From Rhizophagus irregularis (taxonomy: Eukaryota > Glomeromycota > Glomeromycetes > Glomerales > Glomeraceae): DNA of 64,000 nucleotides. The notes under the pieces were generated by a model. That model did not search any database. It was not told the DNA's origin and saw nothing but the letters and a program-made list of their open reading frames with translations. The position numbers were made by a program, and so were the translations under genes. The stretch covers positions 992,001 through 1,056,000 of the forward strand of contig NC_089436.1 of the NCBI RefSeq assembly GCF_026210795.1. Reading direction: 5' to 3'. This document shows positions 23,319-32,759 of this stretch, piece after piece; position 1 is the stretch's first letter; every line of letters begins with the position of its first letter.

Positions 23319-24638
23319 ATGAAACCACTTACCCCACACTGGTAAAAAAATGATTTATCCTACACATATCTTACACATATTGGGTACTCAAAATGTAGAA
23401 AATCATACACAAATAATACACATATCATACACATATCGGGTACTAATATATATATCATACATATATCAGGTACATGATAGGTATACTATATATATAAGTA
23501 CCCGATATGTGTATGATATGTGTATTATTTGTGTATGATTTTCTACATTTTGAGTACCCGATATATGTAAGATATGTGTAGGATATGTATAGGATAGACC
23601 ATTTTTTTACCAGTGCCAAAAACTCGTGGTGCAATTGTTTACGGTCACAATTGTAGACATTCAAGTCGCACAATTGCCAAACAACTGGGATGTGGGAAAA
23701 CAACAGTTAATGACATACTTAAACGCCTTCATGAAACTCACTCTTTAACACCAAAAAAACAAACTGGGCGTCCACCACTTCTTAACTCACCAGCTCAACA
23801 AAAACTTAAGTCCTTCATTAAAGAAAACAATGAAAATCGTCAACTTTGTTCAAAAAAAATTGCGACCACTTGGACAGTTCAAATAAAGCAACCTATTTCT
23901 CGTAATACTATACGCCGAAACCTTAAGAAAGTTGGACTTACAGCCTGTGTTCCTCGTCGTAAACCTGCAATGACAGAAGCATATTGTCAGGCTTGGCTTG
24001 AGTGGGCTTATGAACATGAAAATTGGACAGAAAGAAAATGGAAAAGAGTCCTATTTTCAGATGAAAGCACCTTTACTCAATTTCAACAGGGTCGGCAGGG
24101 GATGGTATGGCGTAAACCTGGGAAGGAGTTAAATCCTGATTGTATTTCAGTTACTGTAAAACACAGTCCTAGCAAAATGTTTTGGGGGTGTTTTTCCTGA
24201 AGCGGCCTTGGGCCAATTGTTTTATTAAATGGTTCAGTTACTGGCCAAACGCATGCTCAAGTTATTAATGATTTTGTTGTACCTACCTTGCACACACATT
24301 TTCCACAGGGTAATGGAATCTTTCAGGAGGATAATGCTGCGCCATACCGTTCAAGAGTTGCAACGGCCACACGTGAAAATGCTGGGATTGTGACTCTTGA
24401 CTGGCCAGCTCAGTCACCAGATATTAATCCTATAGAAAATATTTGGGCTGAAATGAAGATGATGATTCGACGTCGTTCACCACCACCATCTAGCATTAGT
24501 GTGCTTATGGAGTATGTTACAGATGCATGGAACGACATTTCTCCTGAATATTATAGAAAACTGATCAAAAGTATGCCTCGGATGGTTGATGCAGTTATTT
24601 CCGCAAATGGAAAAGAATCAATTATTAAATTTTTGTAA
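23319..24638 (+). pseudogene. Tc1-family DD34E transposase, inactivated
   Basis: The start is at 23319 (MKPLT). A CACTA-like miniature element (23337-23615) interrupts codons 6-7. Across it the frame resumes PKTRGAIVYGHNCRHSSRT, followed by a paired helix-turn-helix region (TIAKQLGCGKTTVNDILKRL) and a GRPPLL hook. Catalytic residues are Asp in VLFSDEST, Asp in QEDNAAP and Glu in DINPIENIW; the last two are separated by 34 residues, the DD34E signature of Tc1. A TGA at 24198-24200 follows WGCFS, where Trp is common in the family. Otherwise the frame stays open to 24638. The only two lesions seen are the insertion and the nonsense codon, so it died recently. It would cut and paste its own element at TA. 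Confidence 0.9.
23334..23618. mobile_element. CACTA-like miniature element in the transposase gene
   Basis: The element proper is 23337-23615 (279 bp). It begins CACTGGTAAAAAAATG and ends with the inverse (CATTTTTTTACCAGTG, one base offset). A 3-bp CCA flanks each side (23334-23336 and 23616-23618). A CACTG terminus with a 3-bp duplication fits the CACTA/EnSpm group. The interior is a near-palindrome of TACACATAT / ATATGTGTA words. Removing it with one CCA restores the transposase frame. Confidence 0.75.
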
Positions 24639-24814
24639 AATTCAATAAAGGAAGGCATAATAAATATGTTAAACTTAAATTTTTATTTTCATCATATTTA
24701 ACATATATAAGTTTTTCAAATTTGAAAAGTGGCCAGATAATTTTGGGCACCATCTGTATGTAATTTTGTAAAGTTTGATAAATAATTAATAAAGATAAAG
24801 GCTACTATGCCATG

Positions 24815-24834
24815 TTTGCCCAAAAATGTGACTT
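24815..24834. repeat. LINE target-site copy 2
   Basis: TTTGCCCAAAAATGTGACTT, which separates the 3' end of LINE copy 1 from the truncated 5' end of LINE copy 2. Confidence 0.85.
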
Positions 24835-27044
24835 CTTCTGATTATAAGAAGAATTGGATTGTCACGATGAATGAATGATGATGGCTTTTCTTTATTTGGA
24901 AAACAGATCCAGATCCAACCCAAACGCTCCACATGTACTATTGTACATTGGATTTCAGACTGCTTATCTCGTCCGAGCAATTTGATTACTCTACAACCTT
25001 GTCCTGGCTGCAATTTAAATATAAATAAATCTTCCTATTCAAAGAAATCAGTTGCTACTGGTTCTGTTTCTTACTCCTGTTCGGCCTCTCTTTGTCAGTC
25101 ATGGATCTTACCTATGAAGAAATCATCCATTTTGAATCACACATCCAGTTTGATTGCTACGGTATCGTGGGCGGAAATCATGGACTTTATTACTTCATTT
25201 TGTAATCCTTCAGTTTGCTCGATGCCTGCTGCTGATATTCCCCATACTTCCTTTGATACTATTGACAAGGCTTTGCCTACTCCACATTTACTTACGGCTG
25301 GCGATGTTGCTACATCATTATCGGTCGTGTTTTCTCCAGACTCTCAATATATCTTTTACACTGATGGTTCTCTTATCAATTTAGGAATGTGTAATGTTTC
25401 TATGGGATGGGGCTGGGTTCAAATTGTCAAGGATTCTAGCTTTCTTAATTCTATTGCCACTTATAAGCGGGGTATTATTCGTGATTGGCCTTCCTCTTCA
25501 CGAGCCGAAGCTGCTGCTATTTATGCAGCTTTATCAGCCTCTCCTGCCAACTCTGTAGTTCATATTTATACAGACTCACAGTCTTCCATCGAGGGTTTGA
25601 AACATTGTTTCTTATCTGATTATTCAGATTCTCGTCTTTATTATAAGACTACCAATTTTGAACTTTGGGCCATTATTCAACAACTGATTGTGGATAAACA
25701 ACTTTCAGTTTACCTTTCAAGGTTAAAGCTCACTCTAATTTTTATTGGAATGACTTCGCTGACTCTCTTGCCAATACTGCCCATACATCTGATGATGCTA
25801 TTCTTATCTCCCACCTCGACCTTGCTGCAGTTCATGATTATATTATGACTTATGATGACGTAGTTTGTGAATCCAACCCAAGACATCTGTTTAAACAATA
25901 TCATCAGATGTTGTATATGAAAGACCTTTTAGCTCTTTCTTGCTTCCGTTTTATTTCTCTTTTAACAGATCCATCCTATTACGTGGTTGATTGGGCTCTT
26001 ACCTGGCACACGTTAATGTTCCAACCTAAATTTGATAATTCCTTCACCAAGGAAAATGTCTCTAGACATCACACATTGAAATTCCAACTCTTTCTGGAAG
26101 ACTTACCTACTTTAGAATCGCTGAAAAGGACACGACCTGATTTATACATAGAGATTCTTACCTGTCGTTCTTGTGAAGACCACCTAGAAGATTTTATGCA
26201 TTTATTTTTATGCAAAAAACGTTGCGTCAAATTACACCAAATTCTAACATCATATCTCCACCATCTTACCCAAAAAATTAAAGAAGCGGGTGATAATGTC
26301 AATTGCGATTACTCTTCTCTAGTTGATAGAGTTACTTCCCTTCCTTGCTGGACTTTCTCATCTAACAACTGGTCTTCCTATAGTCTTGTCTGTGGCTGTT
26401 TGTCTACCGCCTTTCTGGAAGTTTTTGAAAACTTAGGTATTCCTCGCCTCACTGCTATGAATGTGGTTGCTGCCATACATAACAATTTTGTCAACAAATT
26501 CTGTAAACGAATTTGGAATCCGCGTTCATATGATAAAGGATTATGGGAACATACGATGAACATTTCTTCAAAACTTAAACAATCTCCAAGGCCTAAAGGT
26601 TTGCCCAAATCTTCTTATTTACCTTACCCGTCTTTACCACCTCTGACCTATGTTGATTCACGTGATTCCGGAACCGATTGATTAAAAAACTCGATGCAAT
26701 ATGGATTATCTTGGTTTAATCACATTTCGGGTTTTATGGGTCGTCTAACGGTGCTACTTAATAACTGCTTTTGCAGGATGGAGTGTCGATTTTAATAGTG
26801 GGCGCGTCATTCGTTATTTTATTAGCATAGTTGCTTCTACTTTGGTTGGAATATATCAAGGGGGGAGATCTAGGAAGTGTTAGTATTAGCGAATTTTCTT
26901 TTGAACTTTCTTTTAATTTTAATTTCTTTCTAGAAGACTATATAGCTTTGTTTTTAGTTAGTTTTTATTTCATTTTCTTATTCTTATATGTAATTTTGTA
27001 AAGTTTGATAAATAATTAATAAAGATAAAGGCTACTATGCCTTG
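24835..27044 (+). mobile_element. 5'-truncated LINE copy 2
   Basis: Begins abruptly with CTTCTGATTATAAGAAG, matching LINE copy 1 from about 21013. It runs colinear with it to the 3' end (GGCTACTATGCC). It lacks the Tc1/mariner insertion found in copy 1. Truncation at the 5' end is the usual result of incomplete target-primed reverse transcription. It carries the RNase H and finger end of ORF2. Confidence 0.9.
24871..26681 (+). pseudogene. ORF2 C-terminal part of LINE copy 2
   Basis: Open from 24871. RNase H residues are visible (FYTDGS at about 25360, SRAEAAA, YTDSQSS). A one-base deletion near 25712 shifts the frame before the KAHS motif. The frame resumes with a 278-residue stretch (25845-26681) carrying the CRSC..H..C finger. 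The last codon before 26681 is TGA where copy 1 has TGG. Other differences from copy 1 are scattered substitutions, so both descend from one recent master. Confidence 0.85.
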
Positions 27045-27064
27045 TTTGCCCAAAAATGTGACTT
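27045..27064. repeat. LINE target-site copy 3
   Basis: TTTGCCCAAAAATGTGACTT, right-hand duplication of LINE copy 2. The interrupted M1 element resumes here and continues to 27094. Confidence 0.85.
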
Positions 27065-27102
27065 ATGATTTGTTTTGGAGATATTCAGGGTCCTATCAGT
27101 TC

Positions 27103-27579
27103 TAATGTAAATACCGAATCTCAAAAATAAATTTCAAATTTTTAAACTTTTCAAAATTTTAATAAAAAAATGTTAATTTTAACATTTTTTTATATTTTTA
27201 TATAGGAAATCAACTTTAATGTGAATACCAATATTTCAAATAAGTTTTGAGATATTTTCAAACTGATATCCTAAAATTAAATAACTTATTTTTAAATATC
27301 AATACTGATATAAATTATAATACATGCAAAAATCATTTTACTTACCTTCATGTACAGATTTATCTTTAATAAAAAATACAGTCAACTCCCTTTATAGTCG
27401 CTTTCATTATAGTCACATTCTACTATATAGTCACACTACCAGTTAGATGTTCAAAACATTTTATTATTAAAATCTATCCTATATAGTCACAATCTATCTA
27501 TAGTCACTATCACACCTATTTTTGAAAATCTCATATTAAAAAGTACTGTTTATTATAGTCATAGTTATGTAAAGAATAT
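27103..27579. other. Gene-free; TATAGTCAC repeats
   Basis: To about 27380 this is the continuation of the AT-rich repeat cut by the M1 element. At 27381-27570 a CAGTCAACTCCCTTTATAGT end is followed by about seven TATAGTCAC-like words. This looks like one end of a Tc1/mariner-type miniature element with no clear partner. Confidence 0.4.
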
Positions 27580-28232
27580 AATAAATTGCTCAGCATCTAA
27601 TGATCGTAAAAAGATGCAACACAGCTCATTGGAATCGTCTCATTGAGACGAATCGAATGGTAGTAGTTTAATCTTTCTATGATCACTGGCTGATGAGATA
27701 TTTAGCAAAATGTCAAAAATCGGCATTTTAATATTTCTTGATTTACGTTTACTGTGCCACTAAACGTTTTGCTTAATTTCACGGCATCTAATGATTGTAA
27801 AAATATGATTAATAGCTCTTTAGAATCGCCTAATCGAGACGAATCAAATGGTGGTAAGATCATCTTTCTAGGTATGATAGATCGCGACTTATCTAATAAT
27901 TTATCATTTTAACATGTTTTTGTATAAGTCACGCTCTATCACACCTAGAAAGATGATCCTACCACCATTTGATTAGTCTCAATTAGACGATTCTAAAGAG
28001 CTATTAATCATATTTTTACAATTACTAGATGCCAAGAAATTAAGCAAAACGTTTAGCGGCACAGTAAACGTAAATCAAGAAATATTAAAATACTGATTTT
28101 TGACGTTTCACTAAATATCTTATCAGCCAGTGATCATAGAAAGATAAAACTACCACCATTTGATTCATCTCAATGAGACGATTCTAACAAGCTGTGTTGT
28201 ATCTTCCTACAATTACTGGTTGTTGATTTAAC
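27580..28232. repeat. 650-bp palindrome (fold-back element)
   Basis: Two arms of about 310 bp face each other around 27910. The outer ends pair (AGCATCTAATGATCG against CAATTACTGGTTGTTG read in reverse). The inner ends pair (GATAGATCGCGACTTAT against ATAAGTCACGCTCTATC). Within each arm a related block occurs twice (TCTAATGATYGTAAAAA, GAGACGAATCRAATGG). No coding content. It could be a fold-back transposon or an inverted duplication. Confidence 0.8.
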
Positions 28233-28271
28233 AATATATATATATATTTTTTAATAAAGTATCCCTTAAAC

Positions 28272-28911
28272 AGGACCCCGGACATCACATATATAACTCA
28301 TAACTGATCTGCATGAATTTAAGTACTTTTTTCTCCTGCTAAAATAGACCTAATTTGCTAAAAATCAAATTATCACATTTCAAATCTATACTAATTTGCT
28401 AAAACTCAAAATATGAGTTAATAATCTTTTTTTTATTATCAATAAAAAAATAAATGATTAATATAAATTAAACTGCCAATTTTTATAATTAAAATATGTA
28501 GATTATAGATAAAATAATAATTAATAAAAATAATAAATTAAATAAATAATTATTAAAAAATAAAATGTTGCGAAACTAAACGGACGGTTTTTGGCCCGCA
28601 TTATGCTTAATTTTGGCCGGAATTATACTTAATTTTGGCCAAAATATGACCCGGACCCCGAAACTAATATTTTTAAAAATATTATTTATAAAGTTAAAAA
28701 CAAAGGATAAGTTAAATTTAAAAAAAAGTACCAATTTGCTCAAATATAAAATATGACTTTGTAAAATCAATACAATTTGCTAAAACTCATAATTATGACT
28801 ATTAATTAATTTTCAATCAATTTGCTCTTTCTAAAATTATGAGTTTAACCTAATTTTGATTGAATTTGCTAAAACTCAAATGTGAGTTATATATGTGATG
28901 TCTGGGATCCT
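28272..28911. mobile_element. M1-related element with AGGACCCC ends
   Basis: The left end AGGACCCCGGACATCACATA is matched by an inverted right end (TATGTGATGTCTGGGATCCT) over about 29 bp. The terminal AGGACCCCGGAYATC resembles M1. The flanks (CCTTAAAC and AGTTTTAG) do not form a target duplication, so the element may have been rearranged. The interior is AT-rich with many TTTGCTAAAA words. Confidence 0.55.
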
Positions 28912-29160
28912 AGTTTTAGCAAATTGTGTTGATTTTACAAAGTCATATTTTATATTTAAGCAAATTGGTACTTTTTTTTGAATTTAACTTATCCTTTTTT
29001 TTAACTTTTATTGATAACATTTTTAAAAATATTAATTTCAGAGTTCAGGTTGTATTTTGGCCAAAATTAAGTATAATTTCAGCCAAAATTAAGCATAATG
29101 CAGGCCAAAACCCGTCTGATTAGTTTCACAACATTTTTTTTAATAATTATTTATATTGTC
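28545..29160. repeat. Overlapping ~600-bp inverted repeat
   Basis: The left arm (28560-28800: GTTGCGAAACTAAACGGACG, TAATTTTGGCC, GGATAAGTTAAATTT) pairs with the right arm (28912-29150: AAATTTAAC-like, GGCCAAAATTAAG, GTCTGATTAGTTTCACAAC). The right end of the AGGACCCC element lies between the arms, so one structure is nested in the other. Confidence 0.65.
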
Positions 29161-29248
29161 AGTCTGGGTGTGTAGTCATTACGTTCCTCCACTTTAGCCT
29201 CAAGGTCTCACAATATCTATATCGCCCTTTCATGGCACAGGAATACCT

Positions 29249-29475
29249 CCAAGATCTGTTACTATCTGTTACTACCATCTGTTACTAAAAATATACTAAA
29301 AAACAGATAAAACAAAGAAAAAGAAAGGAAAATATGATAGAATCAGAAGGGAGTAACAGATATAACAGATGTAACATACAGTCATTTCAGAAATATATGA
29401 GAGAAACATCTCCAGAAAAAGTTTTATTTTTACCCCAGATTTGTTGCATTCATTACGATCTGTTACTCTTTCAGA
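29249..29475. repeat. CTGTTACT / AGTAACAG interspersed motif
   Basis: The word ATCTGTTACT occurs three times at 29256-29290, appears inverted near 29350-29375 (GTAACAGATATAACAGATG) and again forward near 29457. It sits at the edge of the Polinton-like remains and could belong to a worn terminal repeat. Confidence 0.45.
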
Positions 29476-29809
29476 ATTCCGTTTATTTTCCTATTAGAGA
29501 TAGTGAGATAGCAAATTATATCAACCAGGTAGGTCAGCAGGTAAGTTTATGTCATTGGTTAGCAAATAGATTACTTTTATGTGCAAGCAAGCAAAGTGAC
29601 TGAAAGAACGCAGTGACCGAAGAAGCAAAGCAAGTGAGCATAGTAATCTACACCTCTAACATACTCAGGCAAACATACCACTTTGACACGCAATGGTTCC
29701 TAGAAGATCTGTAAAAGCGCAGAGAGATAACCAGGTAGGAGTGTAAGAGGGTAGGGCTTTATCCCACTTGAAAAAAAGTATTTGAATAATGGGTAAATCA
29801 GTAGTAAAA

Positions 29810-30000
29810 CAGCAACATATATACAGTAGAAAAGTTAGCAACAATCTTCAGCTGCACAGTTTCTAATCTTATAGATATCAACAGGAGGATACTTTTTGAA
29901 CAATGCAGGAAGTAAAGTCCATTCAGTATCCCTAAACTCGTGGATAACTTTATTGCAGTCTGTCCAATTGATAAATTTAGCAAATATCTATTGCTCAACT
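29810..30000 (-). pseudogene. Unrecognised fragment in the Polinton-like remains
   Basis: Read on the minus strand, a stop-free block begins near 29970 and runs to about 29845 (VIHEFRDTEWTLLPALFKKY...CAAEDCC). It has real-protein character and then meets a stop. No domain recognised. It lies in the remains of a large element, facing other fragments in mixed orientations. Confidence 0.35.
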
Positions 30001-30360
30001 ATACTTGGTATGCTTGGTGTAGAGACGAATTGTGAAAATGGCATAAAAAAGCTGAACAAGTATATGGCAGAGCGGTAGATGAAAACAAGAAAGCTAAAAA
30101 GGCTTACTGGCAAGCATTTGAGATGATAGAAAGAACGTCAACAAAGCTAATAAAGAATGTGAAAAAGCTTACAAAAAAAGATATACCAGCTTTGAAGAAA
30201 TGATGGTAGTCATAGAACAAGCTATTCTCTGTTGTGGCTTTGTAACAAGAGAATCTAACTGGGGAAAGTACAACTGGACGATATACAACATCCAATTACT
30301 TAAGAATGGATTTACTCCTGAAGACATAGGATATCCTAGTGATGATGAAGAATGGTTTTA
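30000..30360 (+). pseudogene. Unrecognised fragment in the Polinton-like remains
   Basis: Plus-strand blocks in shifting frames. Near 30050-30120 one reads VDENKKAKKAYWQAFEMIER. From about 30197 another reads MMVVIEQAILCCGFVTRESN and continues to GYPSDDEEWF and a stop at 30360. The end is well formed, the start and middle are broken. No function assigned. Confidence 0.4.
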
Positions 30361-30370
30361 GAAGGCGATA

Positions 30371-30725
30371 TTAACCTGTCTTCTTCTTTTTTGCCTTCTT
30401 TGCTGCAGCTCTCTCATCCTTCTTGTCTAAATATTTAAGAGCACAGTCTAAGCATTTTTGCTTTTTATAAATCATAAGCCCAAGTTTTTTTGCATTCTGC
30501 TGCAATGTTACTCTTTCTCTTTTAAGTTTTAACTTTAATCGCATCCTATTCATTTTCATTATGTTCTGTAACTATCCAGTCAGAATCTACAAATGAATTT
30601 ATTTTCCTCTTACAATTAGAATAAATATCATATATCTTATTAGCATCTTTACCTACAGCAGGAATCCGCTGTTCTTTTCTTATATTAACATAATCCTTAC
30701 AGGTTTTGCAATAAAGTTTCATCAT
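30371..30725 (-). pseudogene. Small zinc-finger-like protein, frameshifted
   Basis: Starts MMKLYCKTCKDYVNIRKEQR at 30725 and goes on through a GKDANKIYDIYSNCKRKI block with a further Cys. The first frame stops at 30546. A second frame continues with LGLMIYKKQKCLDCALKYL and ends in a Lys/Ala-rich tail (stop near 30371). The pair of Cys-x2-Cys motifs with basic tails resembles the short zinc-ribbon proteins encoded by Polinton-like elements. That comparison is from memory of the style only. Confidence 0.4.
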
Positions 30726-30772
30726 CTTGAGATTTGAAGTCCAAAATCTTCCCTTTAATTTGTCATAATATG

Positions 30773-31864
30773 TCATACTTAGAGAATAACTACAAGTACT
30801 ATAATCTCTCCAGAGTACAAGCACGAATTCTAAAAGGTGAAGAACACTATAACTTATATAAAAAGCCTCTAAAGAAGAAGTTAACAAAATATTCACAAGT
30901 AATCATATGGAGACCAAATGCAACACATCAGGCCGATTTTGCAAAAATGCCAGTAGATCCTAAAGGATTTCACTATTTCCTCATAGTGGTAAAAGTTACA
31001 GGAAAGCGAGTTGACGTAGAGCTCTTAAAGAATAAGACCGCAAATAGAGTTCTAAATGGATTTGCTAAAATCTATAAAAGAAATTGTCGGTATCAAGCCT
31101 TTGACACACCAATTAGAAACAGACTCTGAATTAGAATTCACCAATGATCAGGTACATGATTTTTTCTTGAATAGTTTAGGAGTTATGATGAAGTTTGAAG
31201 AACCAGGTAGGCACAAACAGCAATTGTATGCTGAACAAGCAATCCAAGCGATCCAGGAACCTCTCCTCAAACGAATGGCTGCACAGGAGTTGAAGACCAG
31301 AATGACATCCGTGGAATGGTCAGAAGATATTCATGATGTAGTAAATAAAATAGACGAATTTTGGCAAAGAAGTCCTCCTGACATTTCAACTGGGTCACCT
31401 AAAGTATCAAAGAAGATAGATCTCCTATCTGAAGAAACATATGTCTGCGTCAAGTTAGATGAACTTATTTTAGTACTCGGCACTAAACTTCATAGAAAAT
31501 TCTATACAGAAGATATAAGATGGAATCCAAATATTTGTGTAATCAAAAAATGATTCTCTTATTTAAGCAACCTCCTACGCATCTTCTTAATGGACCATAC
31601 AGATGACTAGGTGTATTCAGATATACGTGCATCCAAAAAGAGTTGCAGGTTATCCCAAAAAATGAAAGACCCCACCCAACTCCGTGATAAAAGGACAACT
31701 TGAAAGATTTGTACCTGAGCGGATACTCCAACATTGCATTAGAAAATGTCAAGACCAGTATCTAGTCAAGTGAAAGCGATATCCAGATACTAAAGCTACT
31801 TGGAAACCTGCTGACTGGTTGGAGGAGAATGTTTCCAACTTAGTCCACAAGTTTTGGGAATAAA
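30773..31864 (+). pseudogene. Polinton/Maverick-like integrase with chromodomain, broken
   Basis: Frame 1 (start near 30773) reads MSYLENNYKYYNLSRVQARI and then HQADFAKMPVDPKGFHYFLI, where Asp is the first catalytic residue of an rve-type integrase core. After a frameshift near 31095 the second frame has TDSELEFTNDQ (second Asp; usual form TDSGSEF) and a Glu in YAEQAIQAIQE. The C-terminal part TYVCVKLDELILVLGTKLHR...DIRWNPN follows, with a stop at 31551. A chromodomain-like tail is visible at about 31749-31862 (YLVK, stop, KRYPDTKATWKPADWLEEN). Integrase plus chromodomain occurs in Polintons and in chromoviruses; I favour Polinton because of the core and neighbours. At least one frameshift and several stops. 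Confidence 0.6.
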
Positions 31865-31903
31865 AAAAAATAAAAGAATTAAAGGGCCTTATTTTTTGTC
31901 TCC

Positions 31904-32635
31904 TTAGTTTGCGTCAGGAACTATCAGAATAAAAACATTTTTCCCATTGCAGGTAAGAGCAATATGTTCATGTGATTTATGGATATTGTAGTTGTAATAC
32001 TTCAAACACGTTCGGTTTAATCCAATCTCTCTATGCTTGTAATCACTTAAAATCACGAGGTCCTCAATGATAGCACAATCGGGAGTAAGTTTAATAAATA
32101 CATCCTTTACCATGCCAAATGTCCTACCTGATCCCAGAGCACCAAATATGTTGTGTGTTATACTCTTGTTAATATCCAACCCTAATTCCTTAGCAGTTTT
32201 TCTCTGAATAAAAGACGTATTAGCACAAGTGTTAACTAAGTACTGAATTGCTATCCTATTGACCTTTCCACTCAGTGCTAAAAAATCTTTAGTATTCTTC
32301 AAATGAGCTATGTCAATATCCATAGAATTGTCTTCCCTAATATCCTCTTCTTGTTCCTCCTCAGCTAGGCCTTCTGGAATTTCTGTGACTTTTCTAGCAG
32401 ACAATATCTCCTTCTGAAGAATTTCACAGAGCAATTTTCTAAAGTTTACAGATCTCAATAAGTTCATCAAGTCATTTTTGGCGATGGCTTTTGCAGGTAC
32501 AGATTTAGCAGTAACCTTCGCAGGAATTTTAATAGGTGTTGCTTTAACTGATTTTTTTGGAGCTGATTTAAGAAGTTTCGAGATACTTACATCCTCATTC
32601 AAATCTACTTTTTTTTTGTACTTTAAACAACACAA
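31904..32635 (-). CDS. Retropepsin-like (aspartic protease fold) protein
   Basis: 243 residues, convergent with the integrase remnant, whose end lies 40 bp away. The N-terminal ~70 residues are basic and repetitive (SVKATPIKIPAKVTAKSVPA). An acidic linker (EEEQEEDIREDNSMDID) comes next. A retropepsin-like core follows from about residue 110: YLVNTCANTSFIQRKTAKEL, where the expected catalytic Asp-Thr-Gly/Ser reads Asn-Thr-Cys. A flap-like GALGSG and an ILSDY segment follow. Loss of the Asp predicts no protease activity. The reading frame is open, but the setting is a decayed mobile element, so it may be an element relic or a domesticated copy. Confidence 0.5.
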   Translation of the reverse strand: MCCLKYKKKVDLNEDVSISKLLKSAPKKSVKATPIKIPAKVTAKSVPAKAIAKNDLMNLLRSVNFRKLLCEILQKEILSARKVTEIPEGLAEEEQEEDIREDNSMDIDIAHLKNTKDFLALSGKVNRIAIQYLVNTCANTSFIQRKTAKELGLDINKSITHNIFGALGSGRTFGMVKDVFIKLTPDCAIIEDLVILSDYKHREIGLNRTCLKYYNYNIHKSHEHIALTCNGKNVFILIVPDAN

Positions 32636-32759
32636 ATCTGAAAATCACTTTTTTCGTCTGGAACAAATTTCAAGTTCTCAAAACTCGCAGTGTTCACATC
32701 AATGTCTATAGCATCATTATTAAGATCAAGATTCTTCATTGCTCAGGCTAATTCCAGAT

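Larger units (their letters stand above)
23165..24758 (+). mobile_element. Tc1/mariner transposon in the LINE 3' region
   Basis: The element proper is 23167-24756 (1590 bp including its own insertion). Inverted ends begin CAGATGGTGCCCAAAATTAT and agree over about 30 bp with one mismatch. The TA duplication is at 23165-23166 and 24757-24758. The second LINE copy shows the empty site (CTTATATGTAATTTTG near 26985), which confirms the exact insertion point. It carries one transposase gene. Confidence 0.92.
13550..24814 (+). mobile_element. Full-length LINE (APE endonuclease, RT, RNase H), multiply interrupted
   Basis: A non-LTR retrotransposon that runs from just after the first target copy (13531-13549) to just before the second (24815-24834). 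It has a ~100-bp 5' leader, ORF1 (13652-16956), ORF2 (17004-22973), then an AT-rich 3' tail that ends GATAAAGGCTACTATGCC rather than in a long poly(A). The order APE endonuclease - reverse transcriptase - RNase H - Cys/His finger fits I/Tad-like LINEs. Removing the hAT-type element, two M1 copies and the Tc1/mariner leaves about 8.2 kb. Several stop codons and frameshifts show that it is dead. Confidence 0.88.
13276..27102. mobile_element. Outer M1 miniature element, split by 13.5 kb of LINE insertions
   Basis: The left part (13284-13549) begins AGGACCCCAGATATCTAATA. The right part (27045-27094) ends GATATTCAGGGTCCT. Together they match the two complete M1 copies at 16218-16514 and 18349-18644. 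The 8-bp duplication ATCAGTTC lies immediately outside both parts (13276-13283 and 27095-27102), which shows that they are two ends of one element. A LINE landed inside at TTTGCC..ATGTGACTT. M1 is nearly palindromic, has no coding capacity and has 8-bp TSDs. This fits MULE- or hAT-related miniature elements; the termini do not decide between them. Confidence 0.85.

Noticed and set aside
27381-27570. A complete Tc1/mariner-type miniature element starting CAGTCAACTCCC
   Set aside because: No inverted right end was found, so only one possible terminus is supported.
28272-28911. Whether this is a complete M1 copy with an 8-bp duplication
   Set aside because: The ends resemble M1, but the 8-bp flanks do not match and the length is double. 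Kept as M1-related only.
30734-30896. Overlapping open frames on both strands near 30.7 kb
   Set aside because: The integrase start is better placed at the Met near 30773, and the zinc-finger-like start at 30725. The overlap arises from extending either frame upstream.
32478-32711. Plus-strand open frame opposite the retropepsin-like gene
   Set aside because: Antisense shadow of the Lys/Ala/Pro-repeat N-terminus of the minus-strand protein.
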